A DNA stretch of 64,000 nt from Streptomyces koelreuteriae (GTDB lineage: Bacteria; Actinomycetota; Actinomycetes; Streptomycetales; Streptomycetaceae). The stretch covers positions 2,790,001 to 2,854,000 of the forward strand of contig NZ_CP075896.1 of assembly GCF_018604545.1 (NCBI RefSeq). Direction: 5' to 3'. Below the pieces are notes generated by a model. That model ran no database searches. It had not been told where the DNA came from and saw nothing but the letters and a program-made list of their open reading frames with translations. Shown piece after piece: positions 51,375-59,949 of this stretch; positions within the stretch are counted from its first letter, which is position 1; the number at the start of each line of letters is the position of its first letter. Made by a program: the position numbers and the translations under genes.

Positions 51375-51410
51375 GGTCTGGACCTCTTGACAGCACCTCT
51401 GGTCTGGACC
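51375..51410 (+). promoter_or_regulatory. Two DasR-type sites around the chitinase promoter
   Basis: GGTCTGGACC occurs at 51375-51384 and 51401-51410, closely matching the core of the DasR element (TGGTCTAGACCA). TTGACA (51387-51392) lies between them as a -35 hexamer. This is the classical direct-repeat architecture of Streptomyces chitinase promoters, responsive to N-acetylglucosamine. Confidence 0.8.
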
Positions 51411-51421
51411 ATTTTCTTGTC

Positions 51422-53110
51422 ATGTCCAGACACAGACGATCCCTGCGGCTGTGGTCGGGTGCCGTCACGGCTGCCCTGGCCCTCACTGTCACGACCGTCG
51501 GCCAGGCCTCCGCGGCCGACGTCAACAACGCCAGGAACGCCGGCTTCGAGTCGGGCCTGAGCGACTGGACCTGTTCCGCCGGCAGCGGTACGGCCGTCTC
51601 CTCCCCGGTGCACGCCGGCACGGCCGCGCTGAAGGGGACCCCGGCGGGGCAGGACAACGCCCGGTGCGCCCAGACGGTGCGGGTGAAGCCCGGCTCGACG
51701 TACACCCTGGGCGCCTGGGTCCGGGGCGGCTACGCCTATCTCGGCGTCTCGGGCACGGGCACGACCGATGTGTCCACCTGGACCCCGGACTCCTCCTCCT
51801 GGAAGCAGCTGTCGACGACCTTCAGGACGGGCTCGTCAACCAACTCGGTGACGGTGTACACGCACGGCTGGTACGGGCAGGCCGCTTACTACGCGGACGA
51901 CGTGTCGGTGTTCGGGCCCGACGGGGGCGGCGGCACCGACCCCGGCCCCACGGTCCCGGCCGCGCCGGGCGGTCTGAACGTCTCCGGGACGTCGTCCTCG
52001 TCGGTGTCCCTGGCGTGGAACACCGTCTCCGGGGCGACGGGCTACACCGTCTATCGCGACGGCACGAAGGTGACGGCCGTCTCGGGCACCTCGGCGACGG
52101 TGACCGGGCTCGCGGCCTCGACGTCGTACTCCTTCCAGGTCACGGCGACCAACGCGGCGGGCGAGTCTCCCAAGTCGGCGGCGGTGACGGGCCGGACGAA
52201 CGCGCCGACCGGCCCCGGTCCCGCCCTGCCCAAGCACGCGGTGACCGGCTACTGGCAGAACTTCAACAACGGGGCCGCGGTCCAGAAGCTCGCGGACGTC
52301 CAGTCGCAGTACGACATCATCGCCGTCGCCTTCGCGGACGCGACCTCGACGCCGGGCACGGTGACCTTCAACCTGGACTCAGCGGGGCTGGGCGGCTACA
52401 CCGTCGACCAGTTCAAGGCGGATGTCAGGGCCAAGCAGGCCGCCGGCAAGAAGGTCATCATCTCGGTCGGCGGTGAGCGCGGCACGGTGGCGGTGAGCGA
52501 CGCCGCGTCGGCGACGAACTTCGCGAACTCCGTCCACTCCCTCATGCAGACGTACGGCTTCGACGGCGTCGACATCGACCTGGAGAACGGCCTCAACGCG
52601 ACCTACATGACCCAGGCCCTGCGGTCGCTGTCGGCGAAGGCGGGCTCGTCGCTGATCATCACGATGGCGCCGCAGACCATCGACATGCAGTCGACGTCGA
52701 ACTCCTACTTCCAGACGGCCCTGAACATCAAGGACATCCTCACCGTCGTCAACATGCAGTACTACAACAGCGGTTCCATGCTGGGCTGCGACGGCAAGGT
52801 CTACAGCCAGGGCTCGGTGGACTTCCTGACCGCCCTGGCCTGCATCCAGCTGGAGGGCGGCCTCGCCCCGTCCCAGGTCGGACTCGGCCTGCCCGCCTCG
52901 ACCCGGGGCGCGGGGAGCGGCTATGTGTCGCCGTCCGTCGTGAACAACGCCCTGGACTGCCTGACCAGGGGCACGGGCTGCGGGTCCTTCAAGCCGTCGC
53001 GTACCTATCCCGACCTGCGAGGCGCGATGACCTGGTCGACCAACTGGGACGCGACCGCGGGCAACGCGTGGTCCAACGCGGTGGGTCCGCATGTGCACGG
53101 GCTGCCGTAG
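51422..53110 (+). CDS. Secreted GH18 chitinase with carbohydrate-binding and FnIII domains
   Basis: A 562-residue secreted enzyme. A signal peptide (LWSGAVTAALALTVTTVGQA, cleavage after ASA) is followed by a CBM-like jelly roll (about residues 33-165, ARNAGFESGLSDW), an FnIII domain (about 175-262, VSLAWNTVSGATGYTVYRDG), and a GH18 barrel (about 275-560) with the catalytic DGVDIDLE motif. The MQYYNSGSMLGC and WSTNWD segments fit Streptomyces chitinases of the ChiC/ChiD group. No ribosome-binding site is seen upstream of the ATG, an oddity. It degrades chitin to N-acetylglucosamine oligomers. Confidence 0.93.
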   Translation: MSRHRRSLRLWSGAVTAALALTVTTVGQASAADVNNARNAGFESGLSDWTCSAGSGTAVSSPVHAGTAALKGTPAGQDNARCAQTVRVKPGSTYTLGAWVRGGYAYLGVSGTGTTDVSTWTPDSSSWKQLSTTFRTGSSTNSVTVYTHGWYGQAAYYADDVSVFGPDGGGGTDPGPTVPAAPGGLNVSGTSSSSVSLAWNTVSGATGYTVYRDGTKVTAVSGTSATVTGLAASTSYSFQVTATNAAGESPKSAAVTGRTNAPTGPGPALPKHAVTGYWQNFNNGAAVQKLADVQSQYDIIAVAFADATSTPGTVTFNLDSAGLGGYTVDQFKADVRAKQAAGKKVIISVGGERGTVAVSDAASATNFANSVHSLMQTYGFDGVDIDLENGLNATYMTQALRSLSAKAGSSLIITMAPQTIDMQSTSNSYFQTALNIKDILTVVNMQYYNSGSMLGCDGKVYSQGSVDFLTALACIQLEGGLAPSQVGLGLPASTRGAGSGYVSPSVVNNALDCLTRGTGCGSFKPSRTYPDLRGAMTWSTNWDATAGNAWSNAVGPHVHGLP

Positions 53111-53116
53111 CCTCCC

Positions 53117-53548
53117 CTAGCCCATCGGACGGTAGTGGCCAAGGACCCAGGCCAGCTGCGGGAACCACTCCTGGAGCCGTGTCCTGGGCTTGGCCTCCAC
53201 CACGCACTCGTAGAACCGGCCGTCCATGTGGACCACGGCGACCATCAGCGCCTTGCCGTCCGGGCTCGCCCGGTAGTGGACACCGCGGATCTCCGGCCAG
53301 CGGAACTCGATCGTCTGACCGGACGACTCGAAGGCGACGCCGCTCGCGTCGACGACGACCGCGTTGCGCTTGTCGACGGCGAGGAAGTCCGGACCGGCCG
53401 GCACCTGCGGGGGCGGAACCTGGCCGGCCTGACCGTACGACGGCGGTACGGGCGGCGCGTACTGCGGTGCGTACTGCGGTGGTGCGGGCGCGTACTGCGG
53501 CGGGGGCGGGCCGAAGCCAGGGCCGGGTGGCGGGGGCTGCTGGGTCAT
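53117..53548 (-). CDS. Small protein with Pro/Tyr-rich N-terminus
   Basis: A 143-residue protein. The first 50 residues are Pro/Gln/Tyr-rich (PPPQYAPAPPQYAPQYAPPV), and the folded part (AVVVDASGVAFESSGQTIEF, then WPEIRGVHYRASPDGKALMV) resembles a PH-like domain of actinobacterial DUF-type proteins. It is convergent with the chitinase, with only 6 bp between the stops. A similar PH-like domain occurs in the protein at 61324-61863 (FRWDEIGAVETETARFGKRW), so the two may be distant paralogues. Confidence 0.75.
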   Translation of the reverse strand: MTQQPPPPGPGFGPPPPQYAPAPPQYAPQYAPPVPPSYGQAGQVPPPQVPAGPDFLAVDKRNAVVVDASGVAFESSGQTIEFRWPEIRGVHYRASPDGKALMVAVVHMDGRFYECVVEAKPRTRLQEWFPQLAWVLGHYRPMG

Positions 53549-53565
53549 CCGGCCATTCTCACGCC

Positions 53566-54891
53566 TCAGAAGAAGTCGGCCCACGGCTGGTCCCAGATCT
53601 GCTTCGTGCACAGGACCAGGAACAGCAGACCGGCGATGGCGAGCATGATGTTGCTGAGCGGGCCGTTGCGCCACTCCCGGGGCGTGCGGGAGGAGTTCAG
53701 CAGCCAGATCAGGGTGCCCGCCAGGAAGGGCATGAAGGCCGCGCCCAGGACGCCGTAGATGATGATCAGGCGGAAGGGCTGGCCCTGGAACAGCAGGACC
53801 ATCGGCGGGAAGGTGAGCCAGAGCAGGTAGGCGCGGAAGGGCCAGGAGCGTTCGCGCTTGCCGGAGGCGATCTCCTCGCCCTTGACGGCCTCCTTGCCCG
53901 CGAGCCGGGCCACGAAGTCGGCGAACATCAGGCTCACGCCGTGCCAGACGCCGATCAGCGAGGTGAACGACGTGGCGAAGAAGCCGATCAGGAAGAACTT
54001 CGCCGTGGCCGCGCCGTACTCGGCCTCCAGGATGTCGCCGAGCTGGATCAGGCCCTTGTCGCCGCTCGCGATCGCGACGTTCGCCGAGTGGAGCAGCTCC
54101 GCGCCGACGAAGAGCATGGCGATCACGAAGATGCCGGTCGTGGCGTAGGCGACGCGGTTGTCCAGGCGCATGACCTTCATCCAGCCGGTGTCGGTCCAGC
54201 CCTTGGCGTTGACCCAGTAGCCGTACGCAGCGAGCGTGATCGTGCCGCCGACGCCGCCGATCAGGCCCAGGGTGTTGAGGATCGAGTCCTTCTCGTCGGG
54301 CAGCACCGGCAGAAGACCGGCGAAGGCGTCGAGGAGGTTCGGGGTGACCCGGATGGCCAGATACACCGTCACCACGAACATGACGCCCACCAGGACCGTC
54401 ATGACCTTCTCGAACACCGCGTACTTGTTGAACCAGACGAAGACCAGTCCGACCAGACCGCAGGCGATGGCCCACCACTTCAGGTCCATCACGTCCGGGA
54501 ACAGCGCCTGCAGCGGCAGCGCGCTCGACGACATCGCCGCCGCGCCGTAGACGAAGCCCCAGACGACGACGTACACGGCGAAGAACCATGTGGTCCAGCG
54601 GCCGAGGCTCGCCCAGCCGTCGAACAGGGTGCGCCCCGTGGACAGATGCCAGCGGCCCGCCGCCTCGGCCAGTGAGATCTTCACCAGACAGCCGATGATC
54701 GCGGCCCACAGGAGGGTGTAGCCGAAGTTGCTGCCCGCGATGAGCGTGGCGACCAGGTCCCCGGCGCCGACCCCGGTCGCCGCGACGACGATGCCCGGCC
54801 CGATGTACTTCCAACTCGCCTTACGCGGCTGAGGAGGCTGCTGGGCTTCGTTCTCCGTGGTGTTTCCCGTGGTGTCCGCCATGCAGGTCAA
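53566..54891 (-). CDS. Nramp-family transporter lacking the canonical metal site
   Basis: A 441-residue, about 11-helix transporter; a second ATG at 54882 (MADTTGN) is equally plausible. The start KYIGPGIVVAATGVGAGDLV matches Nramp helix 1, but the DPGN metal motif is replaced by GAGD. The helix 6 metal motif MPH is replaced by an AAYGYW sequence (TLAAYGYWVNAKGW). Such divergent members are not classical Mn2+/Fe2+ carriers, so the substrate may be Mg2+ or something else. Confidence 0.85.
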   Translation of the reverse strand: MTCMADTTGNTTENEAQQPPQPRKASWKYIGPGIVVAATGVGAGDLVATLIAGSNFGYTLLWAAIIGCLVKISLAEAAGRWHLSTGRTLFDGWASLGRWTTWFFAVYVVVWGFVYGAAAMSSSALPLQALFPDVMDLKWWAIACGLVGLVFVWFNKYAVFEKVMTVLVGVMFVVTVYLAIRVTPNLLDAFAGLLPVLPDEKDSILNTLGLIGGVGGTITLAAYGYWVNAKGWTDTGWMKVMRLDNRVAYATTGIFVIAMLFVGAELLHSANVAIASGDKGLIQLGDILEAEYGAATAKFFLIGFFATSFTSLIGVWHGVSLMFADFVARLAGKEAVKGEEIASGKRERSWPFRAYLLWLTFPPMVLLFQGQPFRLIIIYGVLGAAFMPFLAGTLIWLLNSSRTPREWRNGPLSNIMLAIAGLLFLVLCTKQIWDQPWADFF

Positions 54892-54939
54892 GAAACATCA
54901 AAGAACCCGGACCGACAAGAGGGCGTGGCGCAATCACCC

Positions 54940-54990
54940 TTAGGGGCGCGGGGAACTGCGCGAACAACCACAACGAACCCGCAGCCCGGG
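54940..54990. repeat. Dispersed Streptomyces intergenic repeat copy
   Basis: AGGGGCGCGGGGAACTGCGC, then CAACCACAACGAACCCGCAG, is a highly repeated intergenic sequence that I recall from many streptomycete genomes. A related partial copy in opposite orientation lies at 61305-61325 (GCGCGGTTCCCCGCGCCCCT). Both sit between genes and can fold into hairpins. Confidence 0.6.
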
Positions 54991-55041
54991 AACAGGCCAA
55001 GGCGGCTCTGACAAACCGCCATTGGCCCACCCAGCGGAGCG

Positions 55042-55524
55042 TCACGGCTGTCGCCGACCACAGCCGTCCGCCCCACACGTACCGAGCTCGAACCACACGG
55101 TCTTGCCCGGCCCGTCCCGGTGGCAGCCCCAGCGCTGGGCGAGCGCGTCCACCAGGAATATTCCACGGCCGTTCTCCCCGGTGCCCGCGTCCAGCACCCG
55201 CGGCACCCGGCGCTCCGCGTCGGCGACCTCGCAGCGCAGTACGCCGTGCGCGGCGAAGAGCGTCAGCCGGAAGCCGCTCCCGGCGTGCACCAGGGCGTTG
55301 GTGGCCAGTTCGCCGACGAGGAGTTCGGCCACGTCCGCCACCTCCCCGTGCTCCGCGAGCCCCCAGCTTTCCAACTGTCTGCGGACCTCCGCGCGTGCCT
55401 CGCGGACGGCGGAGGGCCGGGGCCCGTACTCGACGCTGAGGTGGCCCGCTCCCAGGGGTGGCTGGGGAAACGGACCGTACCGTGCGTCGGGGTCCGGGAG
55501 GTGGCGCCCGGAGAGTTGCAGCAT
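55042..55524 (-). CDS. Anti-sigma-factor-like ATP-binding protein
   Basis: A 160-residue RsbW/SpoIIAB-type HATPase_c_2 protein. VAELLVGELATNALVHAGSG (N-box) and GENGRGIFLVDALAQRWGCH (G-box) are present, and the end KTVWFELGT is typical of the many Streptomyces members. It probably takes part in partner switching with an anti-anti-sigma factor that is not encoded nearby. The neighbouring MEDS protein lies upstream on the same strand. Confidence 0.87.
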   Translation of the reverse strand: MLQLSGRHLPDPDARYGPFPQPPLGAGHLSVEYGPRPSAVREARAEVRRQLESWGLAEHGEVADVAELLVGELATNALVHAGSGFRLTLFAAHGVLRCEVADAERRVPRVLDAGTGENGRGIFLVDALAQRWGCHRDGPGKTVWFELGTCGADGCGRRQP

Positions 55525-55597
55525 GGGTCCAGGGTGATCCAGCCGGTCGGTCCGGCGCAGGGGGAGGACTACCCGATCCCCTACCTGCTTGTGCAGG

Positions 55598-56509
55598 TCA
55601 CGCGTACTGGAGCCGCACGGTGGCGCCCTCGGTGTCGTCGCGGATGTCGACGTACGCGCACACCTGGCGCGCGTACCACAGGCCCGGTCCGGGGTCCTGG
55701 CCGGTGGGCGGCGGCGGGACGAATCCGGCGAGGGGGTCGTCGATGCGGCGGGCCGAGCGGAGTTCGCAGACGCAGGCGGGTGCCTCGCCCCACAGCAGGG
55801 CGGCGCCGTCGAGGGGGGCGAGGGCCGCCGCCGTCTCCGCGACGGCCGTGGCGAACAGTTCGGCGTCGGCGGCGGGCAGGCCGCGGGTCTGCGCCCAGGA
55901 CTGGACGGCCCCGGCGTGCGGCTGTGCGAGGCGCTCGACGCCGACGGGGGGCAGCGGCAGGGGTACGGCGTCGAGTTCGGCCGTGAGCCGTACCGGGTCC
56001 TCGTACACCTCCGTGTCGGGGTGGGTGCGGCGGGCCGCGGCGACGACGGCGGGCCCGGCGGTGCGGGTGTCGTACGCGCACAGGGCGGTGGTGGCCATGG
56101 GGGCGAAGAGGGGGTTGGCGAGGGCCTCGTAGCGGATCCACTCGGTGGTCTCGCGGGCCGAGCGGCCGGCGCGGCCGCTCCACACGGGTTCCATGAGGAG
56201 GTGGATCCCGCCGCCCGGGGCCGCGTGGGCGGCGAGGTAGGCGGCGGCCCGGGCGACGGCGTTGGCGGCGGAGCCGGTGTACCAGTCGGTGTGCGGGATG
56301 CAGGTGATGTCCTTGGCGTCGCCGCCGAGGGCGTCCCGGAGCAGGTCCAGGTTGCGGGGGTCGGCGATGGCGACGGGCGGTGGTTCGCCGGGGGCGGCGA
56401 GGCCTTCGCCGAGGAAGGGCAGGGCGGCGGCCAGGAAGTCCTCGTCGGAGTCGAAGACGGCCATGCGGTGGTCGAAGGGGGTGGGTGCGGAGGGCTGTCG
56501 GACGGTCAT
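55598..56509 (-). CDS. MEDS domain protein with ATPase-like C-terminus
   Basis: A 303-residue protein. The N-terminal half (FDHRMAVFDSDEDFLAAALP, then PPVAIADPRN, ALCAYDTRTA) is the MEDS domain (MEthanogen/methylotroph DcmR sensory). The C-terminal half has the degenerate N-box FATAVAETAAALAPLDGAAL and a GPGLWYARQVCAYVDIRDD G-box, an anti-sigma-type ATPase fold. Such proteins are likely signal-responsive anti-sigma factors. It lies between the anti-sigma-like gene and the LuxR regulator. Confidence 0.82.
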   Translation of the reverse strand: MTVRQPSAPTPFDHRMAVFDSDEDFLAAALPFLGEGLAAPGEPPPVAIADPRNLDLLRDALGGDAKDITCIPHTDWYTGSAANAVARAAAYLAAHAAPGGGIHLLMEPVWSGRAGRSARETTEWIRYEALANPLFAPMATTALCAYDTRTAGPAVVAAARRTHPDTEVYEDPVRLTAELDAVPLPLPPVGVERLAQPHAGAVQSWAQTRGLPAADAELFATAVAETAAALAPLDGAALLWGEAPACVCELRSARRIDDPLAGFVPPPPTGQDPGPGLWYARQVCAYVDIRDDTEGATVRLQYA

Positions 56510-56552
56510 GTGTTCCCCTCGGGAGGTGGGTGGGTGTTCCGGTGCGGGAGGG

Positions 56553-59500
56553 TCAGCGCTGCGCCGTCACCCAGGCGGCGATCTGGCTGCGGTTGCTGAA
56601 GCCGAGCTTGCTGAGGATGCGTTCCACATGGCCTTCGGCGGTGCGGCGGGCGATCACCAGGCGGTCGGCGATCTGCTGGTTGGCGAGCCCCTCGGCGACG
56701 AGCCGGGCGACCTCCGACTCGCGGCGGGTCAGACGGACCGTGGTGTCGTCCTGCGGGGCCGGGGAGGCCGCGGGGCGCGGGCGGGCCGGTTCCTGGAGGG
56801 CCTGGCCGACGAGTTCCGCGAGGCCGAGTCCGCCGCCGCGCCGGTGGGCCCGCTCGAACGCGTCCCGTCCGAGAGCCCGGGTGGCCCGCTCCTCGCTGTC
56901 CCGGCGTACGGAGTTCAGGGTGTGGGCGCCCCAGCGGCCGGTGTCGATGTCGGCCCAGACGCGGTCGGCGCCGCCCATCAGCAGGGCCGCGTGCCGGTGG
57001 GCGCCGCGTTCGGCGGCGATCGACGCGAGCAGGTCGAGGGTGAGGGCGATGCCGATGATGTCGTGGACGGCGTGTTTGAGCCGCAGGGCCTCACGGGCGT
57101 GCCGTTCGGCCCGGGGCCAGTCGCGGCGCACGGTGTGCGCGAGGGCGAGGATGCGCAGCACGTACGACCGTACCCACTGCTCGCCGTGCCGTTCGCACAG
57201 CCGCAGGGCCTGCTCGCAGACCTCGACGGCGCGGTCGGCCTCGCCCAGGAAGCCCAGCGCGCAGGCGAGTTCGACCTGGTCGAGGCCGACGAGGCTCAGA
57301 TGCTGGCCGGGTACGGGGCCGCGGGCGACGGTGGCTTCGAAGTGCGTCAGCGCGCCGGGCAGGTCGTCGCCGAACAGCCGGATGACGCCGATGACGTACT
57401 CGGCGTGGGCGGCCTCGGCGGTGTCGCCCAGGGCACGGGCGAGGGCGAGGGCGTCGGAGGCCTGGCGGCGGCCCCGGGGGAAGTCCTGGGTGGTGGCGGC
57501 CAGCAGCCCGGCGACCCAGAGTCCGCGGGCCCGTTCCCGGGTCGGCTCGGGGCTGGCGGCCAGGGCCCGTTCGAGCCAGTACAGGCCCTCGCGGGGGGCG
57601 CCGCAGGCGTGCCAGTAGAACCACAGGGCGCCGGCGAGCCTGAGTGCGGCGCGTTCCTCGTCCGGGGTGGACAGGCTGAAGTCGAGGGCGGCACGCAGAT
57701 TGTCCCGGTCGGCACGCAGCCGTGCGACGGTCTCCGGCTGCCCCGGCCCGAACCAGCCCCGCTCGCACTCCTCGGCCAGCCACAGCATCCGGTCCCGCTG
57801 CCGCCGCCGCGCGGCCCCCTCCTCCCCCACCGTCCGCCGCAACCGCTCCAGCCCGTACTGCCGCAACGTGTCGAGCATCCGATACCGCACCCCACCGGGC
57901 CCCGGCTCCCGGCACAACACGGACTTGTCCACGAGCCCGGCGACGGCGTCGAGGACTTCATCGGCCCGGAGCGCGACGGGTCCGGACCGGTCCTGCCACT
58001 CACCTATGGCGTCCCCGGCTTCCCTGGCAGGGGGCGCGGCGACACCGCCGGGGCCTGGCGCGGCCAGGGACGGCGGCGCACCGCCAGGACACGCCACGGG
58101 CGAGGGCAACGTCGCACCGCCAGGGCCGGGTGGGGGCGACGGCAATGTCGCACCGCCAAGGCCGGGCACGCCCAGAGACTCCGTCACACCAACAGGGCCC
58201 GGCACGCCCACGGACAGCGGCACACCGCCAGGACACGGCACGGGCGAGGCCAGCATCGCACCGCCGGGGCCGGGCACAGCCGGGGACGGAGACGCACCGC
58301 CTGGGCCGGGCACAGCCGGGGACGGAGACGCACCGCCTGGGCCGGGCACGGCCAGGGACGGCGACGCACCGCCAGGACACGGCACCGGCGAGGCCAGCAC
58401 CGCACCGCCCGAGCCCGGCACAGCCGGGGACGGAGACACACCGCCGGGGCCCGGCACGCCCAGGAACAGCGGCACACCGCCCGGACACGGCACGGGCGAG
58501 GGCAGCGTTCCGCCACCGGGGCCCTCACCGGCGCGGGGAGCGGCCAGGGGGTAGCGGCGTGGCACGGGTCGCGTCGCGATGCCGGCGGCCGGGCCGCGGT
58601 CGGTGTCGCGCGGGGGCAGGGTCCTGGGTCCCGTGAGCTCCTGCGCCGGGAGAGGGCGGGCTCCGGCCGCCACCCCCCGCACGGCCGCGTCGGCGAAGCC
58701 CGCCGCGTCCTCCGGCGGGAGAACCCCGGCCGGTGCCGAGCCCGTTCCCCAGCCGGCGTCCCTCTCCCCCGGCTCGTCCGCGCACACCGCTTCCGCCGTT
58801 TCCAGGTCGAAGCCGCCCGCCAGGACCGACAGGCGGGCCCAGACCGTCTGTTCGGGGGCGGTGCACAGGTCGTGGGACCAGGCGACGGCCGCGCGCAGGG
58901 TCTGGTGGCGGGGCAGGGCCGCGGGGCTGCCGGTGGTGAGGAAGCGGTAGCGGTCGTCGAGGCGGTCCAGGAGCTGGTCGACGTCGAGGACGCGCATGCG
59001 GACGGCGGCCAGTTCGATGGCCAGGGGCAGGCCGTCCAGGCGGCGGCAGAGGCGGGCCACGGAGGCGAGGTTGCCGGGGGTGAGGCGGAAGCCGGGGACG
59101 ACGGCGGCGGCCCGGTCGGCGAAGAGGGTGAGGGCCGGATAGCCCTCGGCGGCGGACAGGTCGCCGTCGGGGTCGGGCACCGGCAGCGGCCGTACCTCCA
59201 GCAGATGTTCCTCGGTGAGGCCGAGGCGGTGCCGGCTGGTGGCGAGGATCCGGACGCCCGCGGTGCCGTGCAGCAGGGCCGCGGCCAGCCGGGCGCACGC
59301 ACCGGCCAGATGCTCGCAGTTGTCGACGACGAGGAGCAGCCGCCGGTCCCGTACCTGCTCGACGAGGGCGTCCAGCGGCGGCTGCGCGGAGTGGTCGTGC
59401 AGTCCCAGCGCGTCGGCGGCGGCGAGCGGCACGAGCGCCGGGTCGTGCAGCCCGGAGAGGTGCACGAAGCGCACGCCGTCCGGGAAGGCGCGCTGCACGC

Positions 59501-59675
59501 GGGCCGCGATGCGTGCGGCGAGCCGGGTCTTGCCGACGCCGCCCGGTCCGGTGAGCGTCACCAGCCGTGCGCGGGACAGCAGTTCACGGCCTTCGGTCAG
59601 TTCGCCACGCCGGTCGACGAAGCTGGTCGTCTCGGCCGGTAGCTGGTTGTCCCGTCGTGGCGCTGATCCGCCCAT
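56553..59675 (-). CDS. Large LuxR-type NB-ARC regulator with tandem-repeat insertion
   Basis: A 1040-residue regulator. The N-terminal ATPase has Walker A LVTLTGPGGVGKTRLAARIA and LLLVVDNCEHL. A helical/TPR-like region runs about 590-900. The C-terminal LuxR helix-turn-helix is LTRRESEVARLVAEGLANQQ, then RTAEGHVERILSKLGFSNRS. Between them (about residues 385-555) lies a Pro/Gly-rich insertion built from 12-residue units such as PSPAVPGPGGAS, encoded by near-identical 36-bp repeats. The target is unknown. Confidence 0.88.
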   Translation of the reverse strand: MGGSAPRRDNQLPAETTSFVDRRGELTEGRELLSRARLVTLTGPGGVGKTRLAARIAARVQRAFPDGVRFVHLSGLHDPALVPLAAADALGLHDHSAQPPLDALVEQVRDRRLLLVVDNCEHLAGACARLAAALLHGTAGVRILATSRHRLGLTEEHLLEVRPLPVPDPDGDLSAAEGYPALTLFADRAAAVVPGFRLTPGNLASVARLCRRLDGLPLAIELAAVRMRVLDVDQLLDRLDDRYRFLTTGSPAALPRHQTLRAAVAWSHDLCTAPEQTVWARLSVLAGGFDLETAEAVCADEPGERDAGWGTGSAPAGVLPPEDAAGFADAAVRGVAAGARPLPAQELTGPRTLPPRDTDRGPAAGIATRPVPRRYPLAAPRAGEGPGGGTLPSPVPCPGGVPLFLGVPGPGGVSPSPAVPGSGGAVLASPVPCPGGASPSLAVPGPGGASPSPAVPGPGGASPSPAVPGPGGAMLASPVPCPGGVPLSVGVPGPVGVTESLGVPGLGGATLPSPPPGPGGATLPSPVACPGGAPPSLAAPGPGGVAAPPAREAGDAIGEWQDRSGPVALRADEVLDAVAGLVDKSVLCREPGPGGVRYRMLDTLRQYGLERLRRTVGEEGAARRRQRDRMLWLAEECERGWFGPGQPETVARLRADRDNLRAALDFSLSTPDEERAALRLAGALWFYWHACGAPREGLYWLERALAASPEPTRERARGLWVAGLLAATTQDFPRGRRQASDALALARALGDTAEAAHAEYVIGVIRLFGDDLPGALTHFEATVARGPVPGQHLSLVGLDQVELACALGFLGEADRAVEVCEQALRLCERHGEQWVRSYVLRILALAHTVRRDWPRAERHAREALRLKHAVHDIIGIALTLDLLASIAAERGAHRHAALLMGGADRVWADIDTGRWGAHTLNSVRRDSEERATRALGRDAFERAHRRGGGLGLAELVGQALQEPARPRPAASPAPQDDTTVRLTRRESEVARLVAEGLANQQIADRLVIARRTAEGHVERILSKLGFSNRSQIAAWVTAQR
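58030..58520. repeat. 36-bp tandem repeats inside the LuxR regulator gene
   Basis: On the plus strand units beginning CCGGGCACAGCCGGGGACGG start at 58270, 58306 and 58342 with exact 36-bp spacing, and degenerate copies extend on both sides. The repeats keep the reading frame and encode the Pro/Gly-rich insertion. Boundaries are approximate. Confidence 0.8.
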
Positions 59676-59949
59676 GATCAGCCAGTCCTCTGGGGGGGGT
59701 GTGGTCCGAGGATCCGGGCAGTCCGGCTCCCCTTGCGCGAATCCTCACTCTCCCCCGCCGCCTACATATATGCACGCGCGCGTCACACCCGTGGGTGTAC
59801 TTCGCCCGTGACACCTCGACGGACACGCCGCACGCGTACACTGCGCGACCGCTTTCAGTCTTGACCTGCTCATGCCATTGGCAGAACGATGTGCGCCACC
59901 CGCACTACGTACGTCGCACGAACAACCCCACCTCCCACAAGGAGATTTC

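Noticed and set aside
56262..59642. A 1126-codon plus-strand frame opposite the LuxR regulator.
   Set aside because: It is a shadow of the real minus-strand gene, produced by GC3 bias, and has repetitive Gly/Ala/Arg composition with no domain. The same applies to long antisense frames such as 9333-11345, 12039-13781, 16408-18339 and 36449-39238.
59676..59949. The AT-containing spacer before the carboxypeptidase as a possible tRNA or small RNA gene.
   Set aside because: No cloverleaf or terminator was seen; it is adequately explained as the divergent promoter region of two genes.
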